A DNA stretch of 53,164 nt from an uncultured Spirochaetaceae bacterium (GCA_902783155.1 CACZPR010000024.1:1-53164), one strand, 5' to 3'; shown: positions 7,887 to 17,537, counted from the stretch's first letter. Numbers and translations are program-made. The notes: generated by a model not told the origin, from the sequence alone.

Positions 7887-8536
7887 CAGTCGCCAATCTC
7901 CACGGCCTCAATCAGATCGGAAAATTTTTCAAGTTTCGCAACATAGTCCGACACATTTCCAAATCCGTATGCCGCCCAGATAAATGGAACTCCCGCCTGT
8001 CTGCAAGCGTCGCAATCACCCTGGATGTCGCCAACATAGACCGGGGAAGTGAGCTGGTTTCTCTGCACAAGCATCTGGATGTTCTCAGCCTTGCCCTTGC
8101 CAGTCCGACCAAAGCACTCAAAATCTTTTACATAATCCTCAAGGCCTGTTTTTTCAAGCATCAACTGGATGTAGCCGTCCTGACAGTTGCTGACGACAAA
8201 AAAATTGCTTGCCGCAGAAAGTTCCTTGATTGTCTCAACAACGGTCGGATATGTTATGTCGAGCGTATTATTTTTCAGAGCGACATGCTCCTCGGTGCAG
8301 CAGTTGGACAAAAGAATCTCCTTCTGGCTTTTGGAAAGATTTGGCCACAGGTCGTCCGCAATAACATCCATGGTCTTTCCGAACTCACGCTGCAAATCCT
8401 GTGCGTTGATTTTTTTTGCGCCGGTCTTTGAGTCGTCAATTGCCTTGTTCCATGCGACGGCAACAATTCCTGTCGTGTTCCAGATTGTTCCGTCAATGTC
8501 CAAAATGATTCCGTCGTATTTGCTTGCAGTCCTCAT
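7886..8536 (-). CDS. HAD-family hydrolase (phosphoglycolate-phosphatase-like)
   Basis: The 216-aa protein starts with the HAD signature ILDIDGTIWNTTG, followed by a four-helix cap, FVVSNCQDGY (motif II), GKGKAENI (motif III Lys) and VYVGDIQGDCDACRQAGVPFIW (motif IV). This layout fits small-molecule phosphatases such as phosphoglycolate phosphatase. It is the first of three adjacent HAD genes. AAGGA lies about 10 nt before the ATG, and the gene follows the large OmpA-type gene by 15 nt, so all are probably cotranscribed. Confidence 0.9.
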   Translation of the reverse strand: MRTASKYDGIILDIDGTIWNTTGIVAVAWNKAIDDSKTGAKKINAQDLQREFGKTMDVIADDLWPNLSKSQKEILLSNCCTEEHVALKNNTLDITYPTVVETIKELSAASNFFVVSNCQDGYIQLMLEKTGLEDYVKDFECFGRTGKGKAENIQMLVQRNQLTSPVYVGDIQGDCDACRQAGVPFIWAAYGFGNVSDYVAKLEKFSDLIEAVEIGD

Positions 8537-8551
8537 GTTTCAGTGTTCCTT

Positions 8552-11500
8552 CTATTTTTCAAGAATGAATTCCACGCGCCTGTTTTTCCAGTTTGTGGAT
8601 GCGTCCTTCCTGTTTGCAATCATCTCAAGACCGCCCTTTCCTTCCGTGCTCAGACGTGACTCGGAAATTTTTCCATTTTCTATAAGCCATTTTTTAACAA
8701 AATCCGCACGCCTAAGGGAGAGAGCCTTGAGCAGCACTTCCTCAGGATTGTTTTCCTCCGGTCCATCCCAGTCGTCAACAGGATTTGCGTGTCCAATGAC
8801 AGTCACACGGTATCCGTTGAATTTGTTCAGAACCTGTGCGACACGTTTCAGCACTCTGATGTTGTTGTCCCTCTGCGCCTCGGTAAGACTGCTTCGTGCA
8901 ATCACCTTTCCATTGTCATCAAGCTCTCCGGTCAATTTGAAATCAGCATTGTCGCCACGGAAGATAATGGAAGGAACCTGCATCTTGAGGCGGCCATTGT
9001 CGTACATCAAAAGAACGTCAACAGGAATTATTCCCCTGTAAACCGATGTCATTCCAAGATTGTCGGTTACTGTGAACTCATAAGGATAATCCTCGGCGGA
9101 CATTACAATTTCTCCATCATTTCCGCGACCGTCCCAGTTGATTGAAGCACGGAACAGATTTTCCTCGGAGCTGTCGGCAGGCATTGATTTTCCGCTGGTT
9201 TTCCAGAACACCTTTGAATTGTTGTGGCTGTCCTTGACGACAAGAGACCACGAACGGACACCCGCCAAAGTTTTTGCGTAGAGCAGCATGTCAAGTTCGT
9301 CCTCGTAGCCATCGTTGTCCGGGCTGAAATATTCAAACTCCTCTGGATTTGCGGAAGAAATTACAGAAAGAACCGGTGGAGTCGCCGTAACAACAAATGG
9401 GGTTGACATGGACTCGACATGGTTTCCCTTCTGATATTCAATCACAATTTTTGCGTAGAACTTTCCTTCACATGGTTTTCCGTCCGCACCCTTTCCGTTC
9501 CAAACAAAATTTTCCGGGACAGTTGAGTTTTCGCCGCCCCTCCAGTTTTTAACGGAAACACCGTCCTTTCCGACAACATCAAATGTCCATTCACTGATTC
9601 CATCATTCAGAAGGGTCTTGACGTAAAGGACCTCATCTTCCTTGTATCCATCTCCGTTCGGGGAAATCAGTTCCTCGGCGGCGGTTACGTATGCTCCGGT
9701 CGCCCTTGTGTCAACAACTATATTTTTGATTGAATCCTCGCCACGGTTTCCTGCGACATCGACAGAATAGATTTTAAGGGAGTATCTTCCGTCCGCAACA
9801 ATGTTTCCGTTGGCATCCTTTCCGTCCCATGCAAAATCAGATGCGGAAATCTTTTTTCCTTCGCCCGCGCTCTGGATTATCTCACGGACAATTCTGTTTC
9901 CGGCATCAACAATCTCCACGGTCCAAAGTTCCTCCTCGGAAGACTTTTCAACTTTGACAGGGAGGGTCTGTCTTGGGCTTTGCTCCACCGGAAGACCATC
10001 GGGCGAGAACAAAGTATATGGAGAAGAAATTTTGATTTCCGGTGGAACTGTGTCCTTCACAAAACTGACAGTCTGTGAGACCGCCGTGGTTCCGCTGTTT
10101 GCAAGTGTTGAAATCTGTGCGGAATATTTTCCATCAGGACATTCGCTTCCGTCGTTGGATTTTCCATCCCACTTTATTGATTCAGGAACATCGCCAGTGC
10201 CGTCAACAACAAAGGCATCCTTTCCGGACGCATTTTTGATTACAAATCTGTAGGTGGAAATTCCGGTCGCGGCCTTTGCAGATGGATAGAACAGAATTGG
10301 CTCCACGGACATTGCCGATGAACTTGCGCTCAAAACAAGCTCCGTGTTTGAAGAGTCCAGAGTGAATGTGGACGATGTTGTTGTTCCCACATTGCCGGCA
10401 GCATCCTCGCCCCTGAGTTCGTAAACATAGTCCCCATCAGGAACAAAGCGTCCGTTCATGTCGGTTCCGTTCCATGTAAAGGAGTCCGCAAGTTTTGGAC
10501 CAAACGCAAAAGTCCTGACAGGCTCGCCATTCGAATTCTTGATTGCGCCGGACCATTTTTTTCCGTCATCAAATGGCGGTTCAGCGGTGGTCTGCTTCTG
10601 GGTGAAAGTCAAATCCTTTTTGCCATTGAAAATTTTGTCCGAGACAGAAACAGTTGCGGCAGGGGCCGTTACATCAAGAATAAAGTCCGGGGAAATCGAG
10701 ACTGGCGGCACATATCCGTTTTTATATTTAGCGGTGAGTATCGCCCGGTAGATTCCGTCCTTCAAAATCTGTCCGTCGCTTCCCTTTCCGTCAAAATAGT
10801 TTTCACTCGCACCCTCAGGTCCACCGCTTCGCTCATAACGGATTTTTCCGGTGGAATCAGCGATTGAAAGTTTCCATTCGCTAAGAGTGTTCACGGATGA
10901 AGGTGAGACCGGCAGCTTTATGTCAAAATACATCAGGTCCTTTATGCCGTCGCCGTTTGGTGAAAAATATTTTCCGTCCTTGAGCGAAATTCCAATCACA
11001 GGTTTTTCGGCGGAGAAAATTATGTTGCTGATTACAGCCTTCTCGGATTTGTTTCCCGCACGGTCGGTCGCAAAAATCTCGTAGTAGTAAACACCGTCCT
11101 TGACCATCACTCCATCGTCGGCGGTTCCATCCCAGACAACTTCAGGGTCAGGCGATGAGTTTTCCCATTTGTATGTCCTGACTTTTTTTCCATCCGCACT
11201 GTAGATGATTGCGGCGGACCAGAGAACTTCCTCAGAACCCCTCTGTCTGATTTTGATTAAAGGCTTGGACCCTTCGCCAAAAGATTTTTCTTCCTCGGTC
11301 ATGGACTCCAGACTGATTACAGGCGCTGTGCAATCAACCACAACATAGTATTTTGCGGAAAGGCCAGTGTTGTTGTTGTCATCCGTCGCGCTGAAAATGT
11401 AATAGTATTTTCCGTCGGGGGCGACATCTCCTGGAACCAGTCCCAATGCAGCGGCCTCATCACCAAGGCGACCGTTCCACACAACAGAATTTGGAATATC

Positions 11501-11785
11501 GACACCGCTCTTTGGATGGAAGAGTCTCTTGAAAAAAGAAGCGAATGTAAGTTTTTCCTCATCCTTTCTTTTGTTTCCGATTGTGCGGATTATTTTTCCG
11601 TCCTCATTGTAGATTGTGAGCTTCCATTCTTTTATGTAGCGTTTTTCTTTTATCTTCAGCGGAATAACCAGAGTGTCCTGCACACCGTCGTTGTTTGGAG
11701 AAATATATTCAGGCGCTCTTTCTGCATAAGTCTGGATTCCTGCAAAAAGGCACAGGGCCGCGAAAATCAACTTTACCTTTTTCAT
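8552..11785 (-). CDS. Large exported OmpA-family protein with FlgD/Ig-like repeats
   Basis: The 1077-aa protein begins with a cleavable signal peptide (AALCLFAGIQTYAE). At least eight FlgD-Ig-like units follow, each marked by a WDGK/WNGT...DG.V.DG.Y segment, with extra SPNGDG-type loops near residues 30, 270, 705 and 825 that resemble calcium-binding turns. The last 130 residues form an OmpA-like peptidoglycan-binding domain (RVTVIGHANP, LSLRRADFVKKWL, NRRVEF). It probably bridges peptidoglycan and the outer membrane or periplasm of the spirochaete. GGGAG lies before the ATG. It follows the FadL-like gene by 51 nt and heads the HAD/pth/mazG run. Confidence 0.9.
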   Translation of the reverse strand: MKKVKLIFAALCLFAGIQTYAERAPEYISPNNDGVQDTLVIPLKIKEKRYIKEWKLTIYNEDGKIIRTIGNKRKDEEKLTFASFFKRLFHPKSGVDIPNSVVWNGRLGDEAAALGLVPGDVAPDGKYYYIFSATDDNNNTGLSAKYYVVVDCTAPVISLESMTEEEKSFGEGSKPLIKIRQRGSEEVLWSAAIIYSADGKKVRTYKWENSSPDPEVVWDGTADDGVMVKDGVYYYEIFATDRAGNKSEKAVISNIIFSAEKPVIGISLKDGKYFSPNGDGIKDLMYFDIKLPVSPSSVNTLSEWKLSIADSTGKIRYERSGGPEGASENYFDGKGSDGQILKDGIYRAILTAKYKNGYVPPVSISPDFILDVTAPAATVSVSDKIFNGKKDLTFTQKQTTAEPPFDDGKKWSGAIKNSNGEPVRTFAFGPKLADSFTWNGTDMNGRFVPDGDYVYELRGEDAAGNVGTTTSSTFTLDSSNTELVLSASSSAMSVEPILFYPSAKAATGISTYRFVIKNASGKDAFVVDGTGDVPESIKWDGKSNDGSECPDGKYSAQISTLANSGTTAVSQTVSFVKDTVPPEIKISSPYTLFSPDGLPVEQSPRQTLPVKVEKSSEEELWTVEIVDAGNRIVREIIQSAGEGKKISASDFAWDGKDANGNIVADGRYSLKIYSVDVAGNRGEDSIKNIVVDTRATGAYVTAAEELISPNGDGYKEDEVLYVKTLLNDGISEWTFDVVGKDGVSVKNWRGGENSTVPENFVWNGKGADGKPCEGKFYAKIVIEYQKGNHVESMSTPFVVTATPPVLSVISSANPEEFEYFSPDNDGYEDELDMLLYAKTLAGVRSWSLVVKDSHNNSKVFWKTSGKSMPADSSEENLFRASINWDGRGNDGEIVMSAEDYPYEFTVTDNLGMTSVYRGIIPVDVLLMYDNGRLKMQVPSIIFRGDNADFKLTGELDDNGKVIARSSLTEAQRDNNIRVLKRVAQVLNKFNGYRVTVIGHANPVDDWDGPEENNPEEVLLKALSLRRADFVKKWLIENGKISESRLSTEGKGGLEMIANRKDASTNWKNRRVEFILEK

Positions 11786-11836
11786 TTCTGTCTCCCTTTA
11801 GTGTTTCCTTAGAAAATCTGACCGGCGGATGCCAAA

Positions 11837-12907
11837 TCAGTTGTCATCATCCATAGTAATCTGTTCGCCCCAGAGATAAACTTCGGGAGCCTCGTCGTCC
11901 GTCATTCCTATGTACATGGTCGCGCCCACACCGATGTTATGGACCGAGCCGTAAAGATTCTGCCACGATGCGGCGGGTATAAACTCGTTCTGCTCCCTTG
12001 ACTCCTTTGTGTCTCCGGAAGAAATCACAAGGTGCAGTCCAAGTCCAACTGAAGGCCAGCTTGCTTTTTTTGTTTCCGCAATCTCACGGACATTTGCCTC
12101 CCAGCCCAAGGTCAGGTTCACAATCTTGTTGTATGAAATGCCGAACGCCAAATCGAACACAGCATTCTGGAAGGTCGGGAAATATGCGTCCACCGAAAAT
12201 GCTCCGGTAAATCTGTTCTTGAAGGAACCAAGCGAAAAAATCTCCGCGGCAAAAGAAAGTCTTGGGGTAAAGATTGCAGGATAGGATGTTCCCGAGCTGC
12301 TTCCGTTGATTCCGCCAACAGCATAGTCCCCCGAAAGAGGCTTTCCCATGTTCAGAATCGACACGCCAATCCGTGGATTTTTAAGGAATCCCAGGCTCTC
12401 GGTCGAATACAAAAATCCAAGGTCCGCTCCAATTATGAAGTCCGCCCCATCGCCAAAGAAATATCCAAAGTAGCCGTTCAGTCCTATGGAAATGCTGTCG
12501 GTAATCTCCTTTGAAAGACCAAGATGGATTGTGGTCTGCTTTCCTACATCAAGACAGGGCGCGGAACTGAACACACCCTCGGCTGCCGCAGTGAAGACCA
12601 TCCACTTGTTCGGGAAAATGGCACCGGCATGGAATCCCCAACCGAAACCCCTGTCGCTGTCCGTGTCAATCAGAAAGGATGCCGCCGCGTTGATTGCGGT
12701 CCTCTGTTCAGCTGCCGTCAGGGCTGGATTGTACGCGATGGAACCGGGAACCACGTCGCCAAAGGGTCCTCCACTTGCGGATGCTCCACCGCTTGAAAGA
12801 ACTGGATTTGAAAGCTTAAAAATATTTTCCCCTGCCAATGGCGGATTGTAGGCAAAAAGCATGGCCGAAGCAAAAAACATGGCGGATGCTGCAAGTATCT
12901 TTTTCAT
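11837..12907 (-). CDS. UPF0164/FadL-like outer-membrane protein
   Basis: A signal peptide (FFASAMLFA, cleavage near residue 19) precedes a Gly/aromatic-rich mature part with alternating hydrophobic strands. The N-terminal pattern SNPVLSSGGASASGG...SIAYNPALTA resembles the spirochaetal UPF0164 family, predicted FadL-like barrels for fatty-acid or hydrophobic-ligand uptake in treponemes. The usual length of about 350-450 residues fits the 356 aa here. GGAGA lies 7 nt before the ATG. It is the first gene of the minus-strand run down to mazG, so a surface channel and a peptidoglycan-linked partner may be coexpressed. The family call rests on pattern only. Confidence 0.7.
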   Translation of the reverse strand: MKKILAASAMFFASAMLFAYNPPLAGENIFKLSNPVLSSGGASASGGPFGDVVPGSIAYNPALTAAEQRTAINAAASFLIDTDSDRGFGWGFHAGAIFPNKWMVFTAAAEGVFSSAPCLDVGKQTTIHLGLSKEITDSISIGLNGYFGYFFGDGADFIIGADLGFLYSTESLGFLKNPRIGVSILNMGKPLSGDYAVGGINGSSSGTSYPAIFTPRLSFAAEIFSLGSFKNRFTGAFSVDAYFPTFQNAVFDLAFGISYNKIVNLTLGWEANVREIAETKKASWPSVGLGLHLVISSGDTKESREQNEFIPAASWQNLYGSVHNIGVGATMYIGMTDDEAPEVYLWGEQITMDDDN

Positions 12908-12997
12908 AACATAATCTCCATTATCTCCAGCATTAAAACCGAATTTCCCTTAATATACATAAATTCCGTGGATTTGGGAAGTATTGAAAAGATTCTG

Positions 12998-13861
12998 TTA
13001 ATTCCGTGACTTGAGCCGATTTTCCACGCGGTCGATTATCCAGTCGGGGGTACTCGCTCCTGCGGTCAACGCAACCTTTTCCATGGCAAAAAAGTCCTCG
13101 GGGATTTCTTCGGGGCCCTCAATCAATGCGGTCCGTGGACAGATTTTTTCTGCGGACTCCAGAAGTCTGCGTGTGTTCGCGGAGTTCTTTCCACCCACAA
13201 CCAGTATGCCGTCCGATTTTCCCTCCAGTGCGGCGAGCGATTTTTGTCTTTCCATTGTTGCCGGGCAGATTGAGTCAAATATTTTTATGGATGGATTTTT
13301 TTCGGAAAGCACGGTCCTGATTTCGCTATATTTTTCAAGGCTGAACGTCGTCTGCGCAATCAGCATGGTCTTTTCCGGAAGCACAAGTTTTTTTGCCTCA
13401 TCCACCGTCTGGACCACCGTAAAGTCGCCGCCAAAACTTGGGTCAAAATATCCTGAAAGTCCCGTCACCTCGCCATGGTTTTTGTCCCCCGCGACAACGA
13501 CCGAATATCCAAGCCGGCTCCAGTCCATCACACGCTTCTGGCTCTGTCTTACACGTGGACATGTCGCGTCAACAACAAGCGCACCCATTTTTTTGAGAGA
13601 GTCCACAACCTTGGGGGCCGCCCCATGCGCACGGATTACAACAGGGCTTCCGTTTTTTACCGCCGAAAGATTTTCCCCATCAACCACGTCCACACCCTTT
13701 TCCCTGAGCGAATCCATCACTGCGGGATTGTGAATCAAGGGACCGAGCGTAAAAATGGGGCACGGACTTTCCCTGTGTTCGGATGCAACTTTTTCGGCTG
13801 TCTCAACTGCACGGCGGACTCCCATGCAGAATCCCATAACCTCTGCGCGGATAACTTCCAT
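12998..13861 (-). CDS. ispH: 4-hydroxy-3-methylbut-2-enyl diphosphate reductase
   Basis: IspH (LytB) is the iron-sulfur enzyme that makes IPP and DMAPP in the last step of the MEP isoprenoid pathway. The three cluster cysteines are visible in MGFCMGVRRAV (Cys12), VVDATCPRV and DSICPATMERQ. The substrate-contacting HGAAP and NHGEVTG motifs are also present. The length, 287 aa, is slightly short but complete. GGAG lies 6 nt before the ATG. A terminator separates it from secF upstream, so it may have its own promoter or rely on readthrough. No other MEP-pathway gene is nearby. Confidence 0.96.
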   Translation of the reverse strand: MEVIRAEVMGFCMGVRRAVETAEKVASEHRESPCPIFTLGPLIHNPAVMDSLREKGVDVVDGENLSAVKNGSPVVIRAHGAAPKVVDSLKKMGALVVDATCPRVRQSQKRVMDWSRLGYSVVVAGDKNHGEVTGLSGYFDPSFGGDFTVVQTVDEAKKLVLPEKTMLIAQTTFSLEKYSEIRTVLSEKNPSIKIFDSICPATMERQKSLAALEGKSDGILVVGGKNSANTRRLLESAEKICPRTALIEGPEEIPEDFFAMEKVALTAGASTPDWIIDRVENRLKSRN

Positions 13862-13881
13862 ATATTACTCCAGATGTCTCC

Positions 13882-13919
13882 AAAAAAAATCCACCCCGCC
13901 ATTGACGAGATGGATTTTT
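13882..13919 (-). terminator. Intrinsic terminator after secF
   Basis: On the minus strand AAAAATCCA pairs with TGGATTTTT, followed by a run of eight T. It lies between the secF stop and the ispH start. Confidence 0.8.
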
Positions 13920-13940
13920 CCTATTCAACCACAGAATCTA

Positions 13941-15167
13941 TCAGACGCTTGGTTCGGCCACACGTGGTCTTGCCTTGCCCTTTCTTTCCTTGTCCGGATT
14001 CCAGTTGCGTCTCACCAGAGCGATAAAGCCGGAACTGATGAAGATTGATGAGTAGCATCCAGAAATCAGACCGATTGTCAGAACGATTGCGAAAGTCCTG
14101 ATGGAGCCGGTCGTGAACACCCACAAAGAAATTGCGGCGAACAATGTCGTCACGGTTGTGATTATTGAACGTCCCAGAGTGTCGTTGAGAGACTTGTTCA
14201 GAATGTCAATAAAGTTCTTTGATTCCATGTTCTTGATGTTGAATCTGAGGCGGTCCAGAATAACTACGGTCGCGTTGATTGAGTAACCGAAGATTGTGAG
14301 GATTGCCGCCAGAGTTGTCGTGGAGAATTCCAGCTGGAACCATGTGATGAATGCGAACATCACAAGACAGTCGTGGAGAAGAGCGACCACAGCACCAAAT
14401 GCAAGAGCGGGCTTGAATCGGATTGCGGCGTAGAGCCAAATCAGGAAGATTGTGCCAATCGCCATCCAGATGGAGCTTGTGAGCAATGATGATGACCACT
14501 GTGAGCCAACAAAATCCTGTCTGATTACAGGAACATTGTCCGCACCAAATTTTGACTGGAGAGCGGAAAGAATGTTGGACTGCAAATCCTGGCTTGAGGT
14601 CTCGTCGTCCTTGTTGACCTTTGCCCTAATCTGGAAACTGCGGTTTGCGTCGGTTCCCATTTCCTTTACAGAAACATCCAGAGCGGAGACTGCCTCGCGA
14701 ACATCGTCCACGGAAATACTGTCGCCGAATGGAACATAGAGCCTGTATGGTGCTGTGGAAAGACGTGAAGTCACCATGGAATTCACGAAGATTCCATAGG
14801 AGTCAACCGAGCCTGAGCCAATCAGCTTTGCGGACACACCCGAAACAGTGTTAAGGGCGTTAACCATGTCGGACACGGTTGGATTCTGTCCAAAGGAAAA
14901 TGTCCTTGTCTCGTTGTCAACACCCGCACCTGTTATTACCAGGCTGAGGCTTGTGCTGTCCAGCTCCACATTGATTGTGGATGAACCTGTGTATGTGATT
15001 TCCGCAGCGGCGGGAGCCACTCTGATTTCCTCAATCAATCCAGGAACAAAGTCAATGCTGAAATTGACTCCGCGGACAAAAAGTCCAACAACACCCGCAA
15101 TGATTATGGCCAAAGACAAAATGGCACAAGGGAGGAACGCCTTGCTGAATTTGAAATTCTTTTTCAT
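13941..15167 (-). CDS. secF: Protein translocase subunit SecF
   Basis: SecF pairs with SecD in the inner membrane and uses the proton gradient to help pull proteins through SecYEG. The 408-aa protein has the N-terminal helix, a large periplasmic domain and five C-terminal helices (AIGTIFLIWLYAAIRF, LTIFGYSINATVVILDR, GRSIITTVTTLFAAISLW). It is about 85 residues longer than E. coli SecF because of an enlarged first periplasmic domain. In the fourth helix the usual Asn-Asp pair (SINDTVV) reads SINATVV, with a GCG codon at about 14271-14273, so a normally conserved Asp is missing. The start overlaps the secD stop region, indicating coupling. Confidence 0.94.
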   Translation of the reverse strand: MKKNFKFSKAFLPCAILSLAIIIAGVVGLFVRGVNFSIDFVPGLIEEIRVAPAAAEITYTGSSTINVELDSTSLSLVITGAGVDNETRTFSFGQNPTVSDMVNALNTVSGVSAKLIGSGSVDSYGIFVNSMVTSRLSTAPYRLYVPFGDSISVDDVREAVSALDVSVKEMGTDANRSFQIRAKVNKDDETSSQDLQSNILSALQSKFGADNVPVIRQDFVGSQWSSSLLTSSIWMAIGTIFLIWLYAAIRFKPALAFGAVVALLHDCLVMFAFITWFQLEFSTTTLAAILTIFGYSINATVVILDRLRFNIKNMESKNFIDILNKSLNDTLGRSIITTVTTLFAAISLWVFTTGSIRTFAIVLTIGLISGCYSSIFISSGFIALVRRNWNPDKERKGKARPRVAEPSV

Positions 15168-16906
15168 TATTTTACCCCCCAGCCAATGCTGATTCCCTTA
15201 TGTCCAACAGTTTCTGTTCCAAAGTCAAACATAAGGCGGGAAACGACCAGAGCCGTGAACAAGGTTGAAACTACACCAATTGCAAGGCTGTATGCGAATC
15301 CCTGTACCGCGCCGGATCCAAGAGATGACATGAATGCGGCAGCGATGAACGTCGTGATGTTGGAGTCAAGAATTGCCCACAGAGCATTTCCAAATCCAGT
15401 GGAGATGGAAGATGCCCTGTCTTTTCCAAGCCGTCTCTCCTCCTTTATACGCTCGAATATGATTACGTTTGCGTCAACCGCCATACCGATTGTAAGAATC
15501 ATACCGGCGATGGACGGAAGTGTGATTGTGAAATTGAACGCGGAAAGGATGCTGAACATTATGTAGAGGTTCAGAATCTGCGCGACACAGGCGTTCACAC
15601 CGGCACCGTGGTACCAGAAGAGCATGAACAGCATGATTGCGGCAAGACCAATTGCAATGGCCATGACACCCTGCTTGATTGCCTGCTCGCCAAGTGACGC
15701 ACCAATTACCTGCTGGTTTTCAACGGTCAGAGGAACATCGAGCCATGCGGTCTGGAGAACTTTCTGGAGATTCTTTGCCTCCTCCTGTCCAAATCCAGTA
15801 ATGGCAACTGCTCCACCGGTGATTGCGGTCCTGATTGTGGCGTTTGACTTAATGCGGTCGTCGCTTACGATAGCAAGATTCTTTCCAATGTTCGCGGATG
15901 TGAAATCAGCAAAAATCTGTGCGCCATCGGCATCAAGACGGAAACTTACCTGCGGCTTTCCGGTTATGTCCTCAGTTCCAACCTCGGCTGACTTAATGTG
16001 CTTTCCATCAAGAACGGACTCCTTCTTTACAACAAGGAATCCCTCCCTCTGGTCAAGTCCATAGTCGTCGGTCGAATAGTAGCCAAGAACCTCGCAGTCC
16101 TCCGGGATGATTGAAGGGTCAATCAGATTTCCCTGGCTGTCGAAAGTGTTGTTCTTGTTCGCGCTATAGTATGTGCTGAACGAATTTGAGGCCTCGTCAT
16201 CAACCAGACGGAAATTCAGGATTCCGCGTCCACGGATGATGGAATTAATCTGGTCGGTCTCCGCGCTTCCAGGGATTTCGATATAGATTCTGTCGTCACC
16301 CTGCTGGCGGATAGTCGGAGAGCTAAGTCCAAAGCGGTCGATGCGGTTGGTCAGGGTCTCAATTGCCTGCTCCATTGCGCTTACACGGAGAGTGTCCGCG
16401 GAGACATTGGAATTTTCGTCCCGCGCCGCAACAACTGCATCCAAATCAGCCTTGACGATGACGTTCATACCACCACTCAGGTCAAGACCAAGCTTCACGG
16501 AGTTCTGGTAGTTCTTTTTGTCCGCAAGGATTTTCTCACGGTAGCGTCCCTCAATCAGTGCGAGAATTTCCTCCTCGTCAGAGAAAGACGCAAGTGCATC
16601 GCGGAGTGTCATTGGATTTGGAACAGTCTCGCCCATGTCCTTGTAGTTTTTCTTCGCAGCCTTGAGGAGCCATTTCTGGTCATCGGTCAAAACCTGCGAA
16701 GAATCGGACTTGACGGCAGCCTTGAGGTCCTTTACATCCTCAGCCGCCTTGTCGCTAGAATAATTTTTGATATTCTCCAGCGAACTCAAAGCAAGAGCCT
16801 GGTCTTCTTTTGGTGTCCACGCATACCATTTAAGCGACGGCCACAAGAATCCAAAACAGATTGCAAGAATCGCCAGAATCAGAATGAAACGACTTCTCTT
16901 GTTCAT
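15167..16906 (-). CDS. secD: Protein translocase subunit SecD
   Basis: SecD is the larger partner of SecF in the proton-driven auxiliary translocon. The 579-aa protein has an N-terminal membrane helix, the motif LGLDLSGGMNVIVKADLD near residue 140, P1 periplasmic segments (TNRIDRFGLSSPTIRQQGDDRIYIEIPG) and C-terminal helices with GMAVDANVIIFERIKEERR, which keeps the conserved membrane Asp. A longer linker after the first helix contains about 70 extra residues rich in Lys, Ser and Asp. It follows yajC by two bases and overlaps secF, the classic yajC-secD-secF order. Confidence 0.96.
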   Translation of the reverse strand: MNKRSRFILILAILAICFGFLWPSLKWYAWTPKEDQALALSSLENIKNYSSDKAAEDVKDLKAAVKSDSSQVLTDDQKWLLKAAKKNYKDMGETVPNPMTLRDALASFSDEEEILALIEGRYREKILADKKNYQNSVKLGLDLSGGMNVIVKADLDAVVAARDENSNVSADTLRVSAMEQAIETLTNRIDRFGLSSPTIRQQGDDRIYIEIPGSAETDQINSIIRGRGILNFRLVDDEASNSFSTYYSANKNNTFDSQGNLIDPSIIPEDCEVLGYYSTDDYGLDQREGFLVVKKESVLDGKHIKSAEVGTEDITGKPQVSFRLDADGAQIFADFTSANIGKNLAIVSDDRIKSNATIRTAITGGAVAITGFGQEEAKNLQKVLQTAWLDVPLTVENQQVIGASLGEQAIKQGVMAIAIGLAAIMLFMLFWYHGAGVNACVAQILNLYIMFSILSAFNFTITLPSIAGMILTIGMAVDANVIIFERIKEERRLGKDRASSISTGFGNALWAILDSNITTFIAAAFMSSLGSGAVQGFAYSLAIGVVSTLFTALVVSRLMFDFGTETVGHKGISIGWGVK

Positions 16907-16908
16907 TT

Positions 16909-17391
16909 TTACTTTGCCTCGGAATCCTCAGTCTTCTGGGAGTCCTTATCCTTTATTTCTTCAGTGATTTTGTCTTCCTTTGTCTTTTTGCCGAACCAGC
17001 CCTTCTTTTCCGCCGGCTTGGCTTCTTCCGCAGTCGCTGGCTTGTCAACAACAACAGTCGCTATTGCGGTGCGGTTGAACTCAATCTTTGCTCCGTCATC
17101 AACCTTCACGATGATTGTGTCTTCCTTTGTTGAAGCCACAGTTCCATGGATTCCACCGATTGTAACAACCTTGTCTCCCTTTTTGAGAGCGGCTATCATC
17201 TTCTGGGTCTCCTTCTGCTTTTTGTTCTGGGGACGAATCATAAAGAAATACATGATTACGAGAATCAAAAGCAGTGGAATGAACATTCCAAAACTACCAA
17301 ACAAGCCTGCGGCTCCACCTGCTGCTTCTGTTCCGGTTGTTGCGCCGGCAGTTCCAGCTCCTGTGCTGAGGAAAAGTGCGATAAGAGACAT
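16909..17391 (-). CDS. yajC: Preprotein translocase subunit YajC
   Basis: YajC is a single-span inner-membrane accessory of SecDF. A small Gly/Ala-rich leader is followed by one hydrophobic helix (FIPLLLILVIMYFFMI), the basic RPQNKKQKE stretch and a small beta domain (GDKVVTIGGIHGTVAS), all characteristic. The protein extends to 160 aa through a Lys/Glu-rich C-terminal tail that E. coli lacks. GGAAGG lies upstream of the ATG. A 146-bp gap separates it from the TPR lipoprotein gene upstream; that gap holds a short GGTGGTCTATATTACCAC hairpin but no clear promoter. Confidence 0.94.
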   Translation of the reverse strand: MSLIALFLSTGAGTAGATTGTEAAGGAAGLFGSFGMFIPLLLILVIMYFFMIRPQNKKQKETQKMIAALKKGDKVVTIGGIHGTVASTKEDTIIVKVDDGAKIEFNRTAIATVVVDKPATAEEAKPAEKKGWFGKKTKEDKITEEIKDKDSQKTEDSEAK

Positions 17392-17537
17392 TTTCTATTC
17401 CTTCCTTAATACAATGCTAACCTTTGTTAAAAATCAAGGTCGCTAAGTCCAGGTTCATTCAAATCCGAAAATTCAGACAGAAAAAACCTATGGTGGTCTA
17501 TATTACCACAAACAGAAAGGTCTTTCAAGGCGAACGA

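Noticed and set aside
13011-13733. 240-codon plus-strand frame opposite ispH
   Set aside because: It is the antisense shadow of a complete ispH and shows no domain or ribosome site. The same applies to long frames opposite the 8552 gene, secD, dnaX, recR and the radical-SAM gene.
17410-17537. Promoter or riboswitch before yajC
   Set aside because: Only a weak TTGATT/TGTATT pair and one small hairpin are visible. Neither is convincing, and the gene may be read from the upstream promoter.
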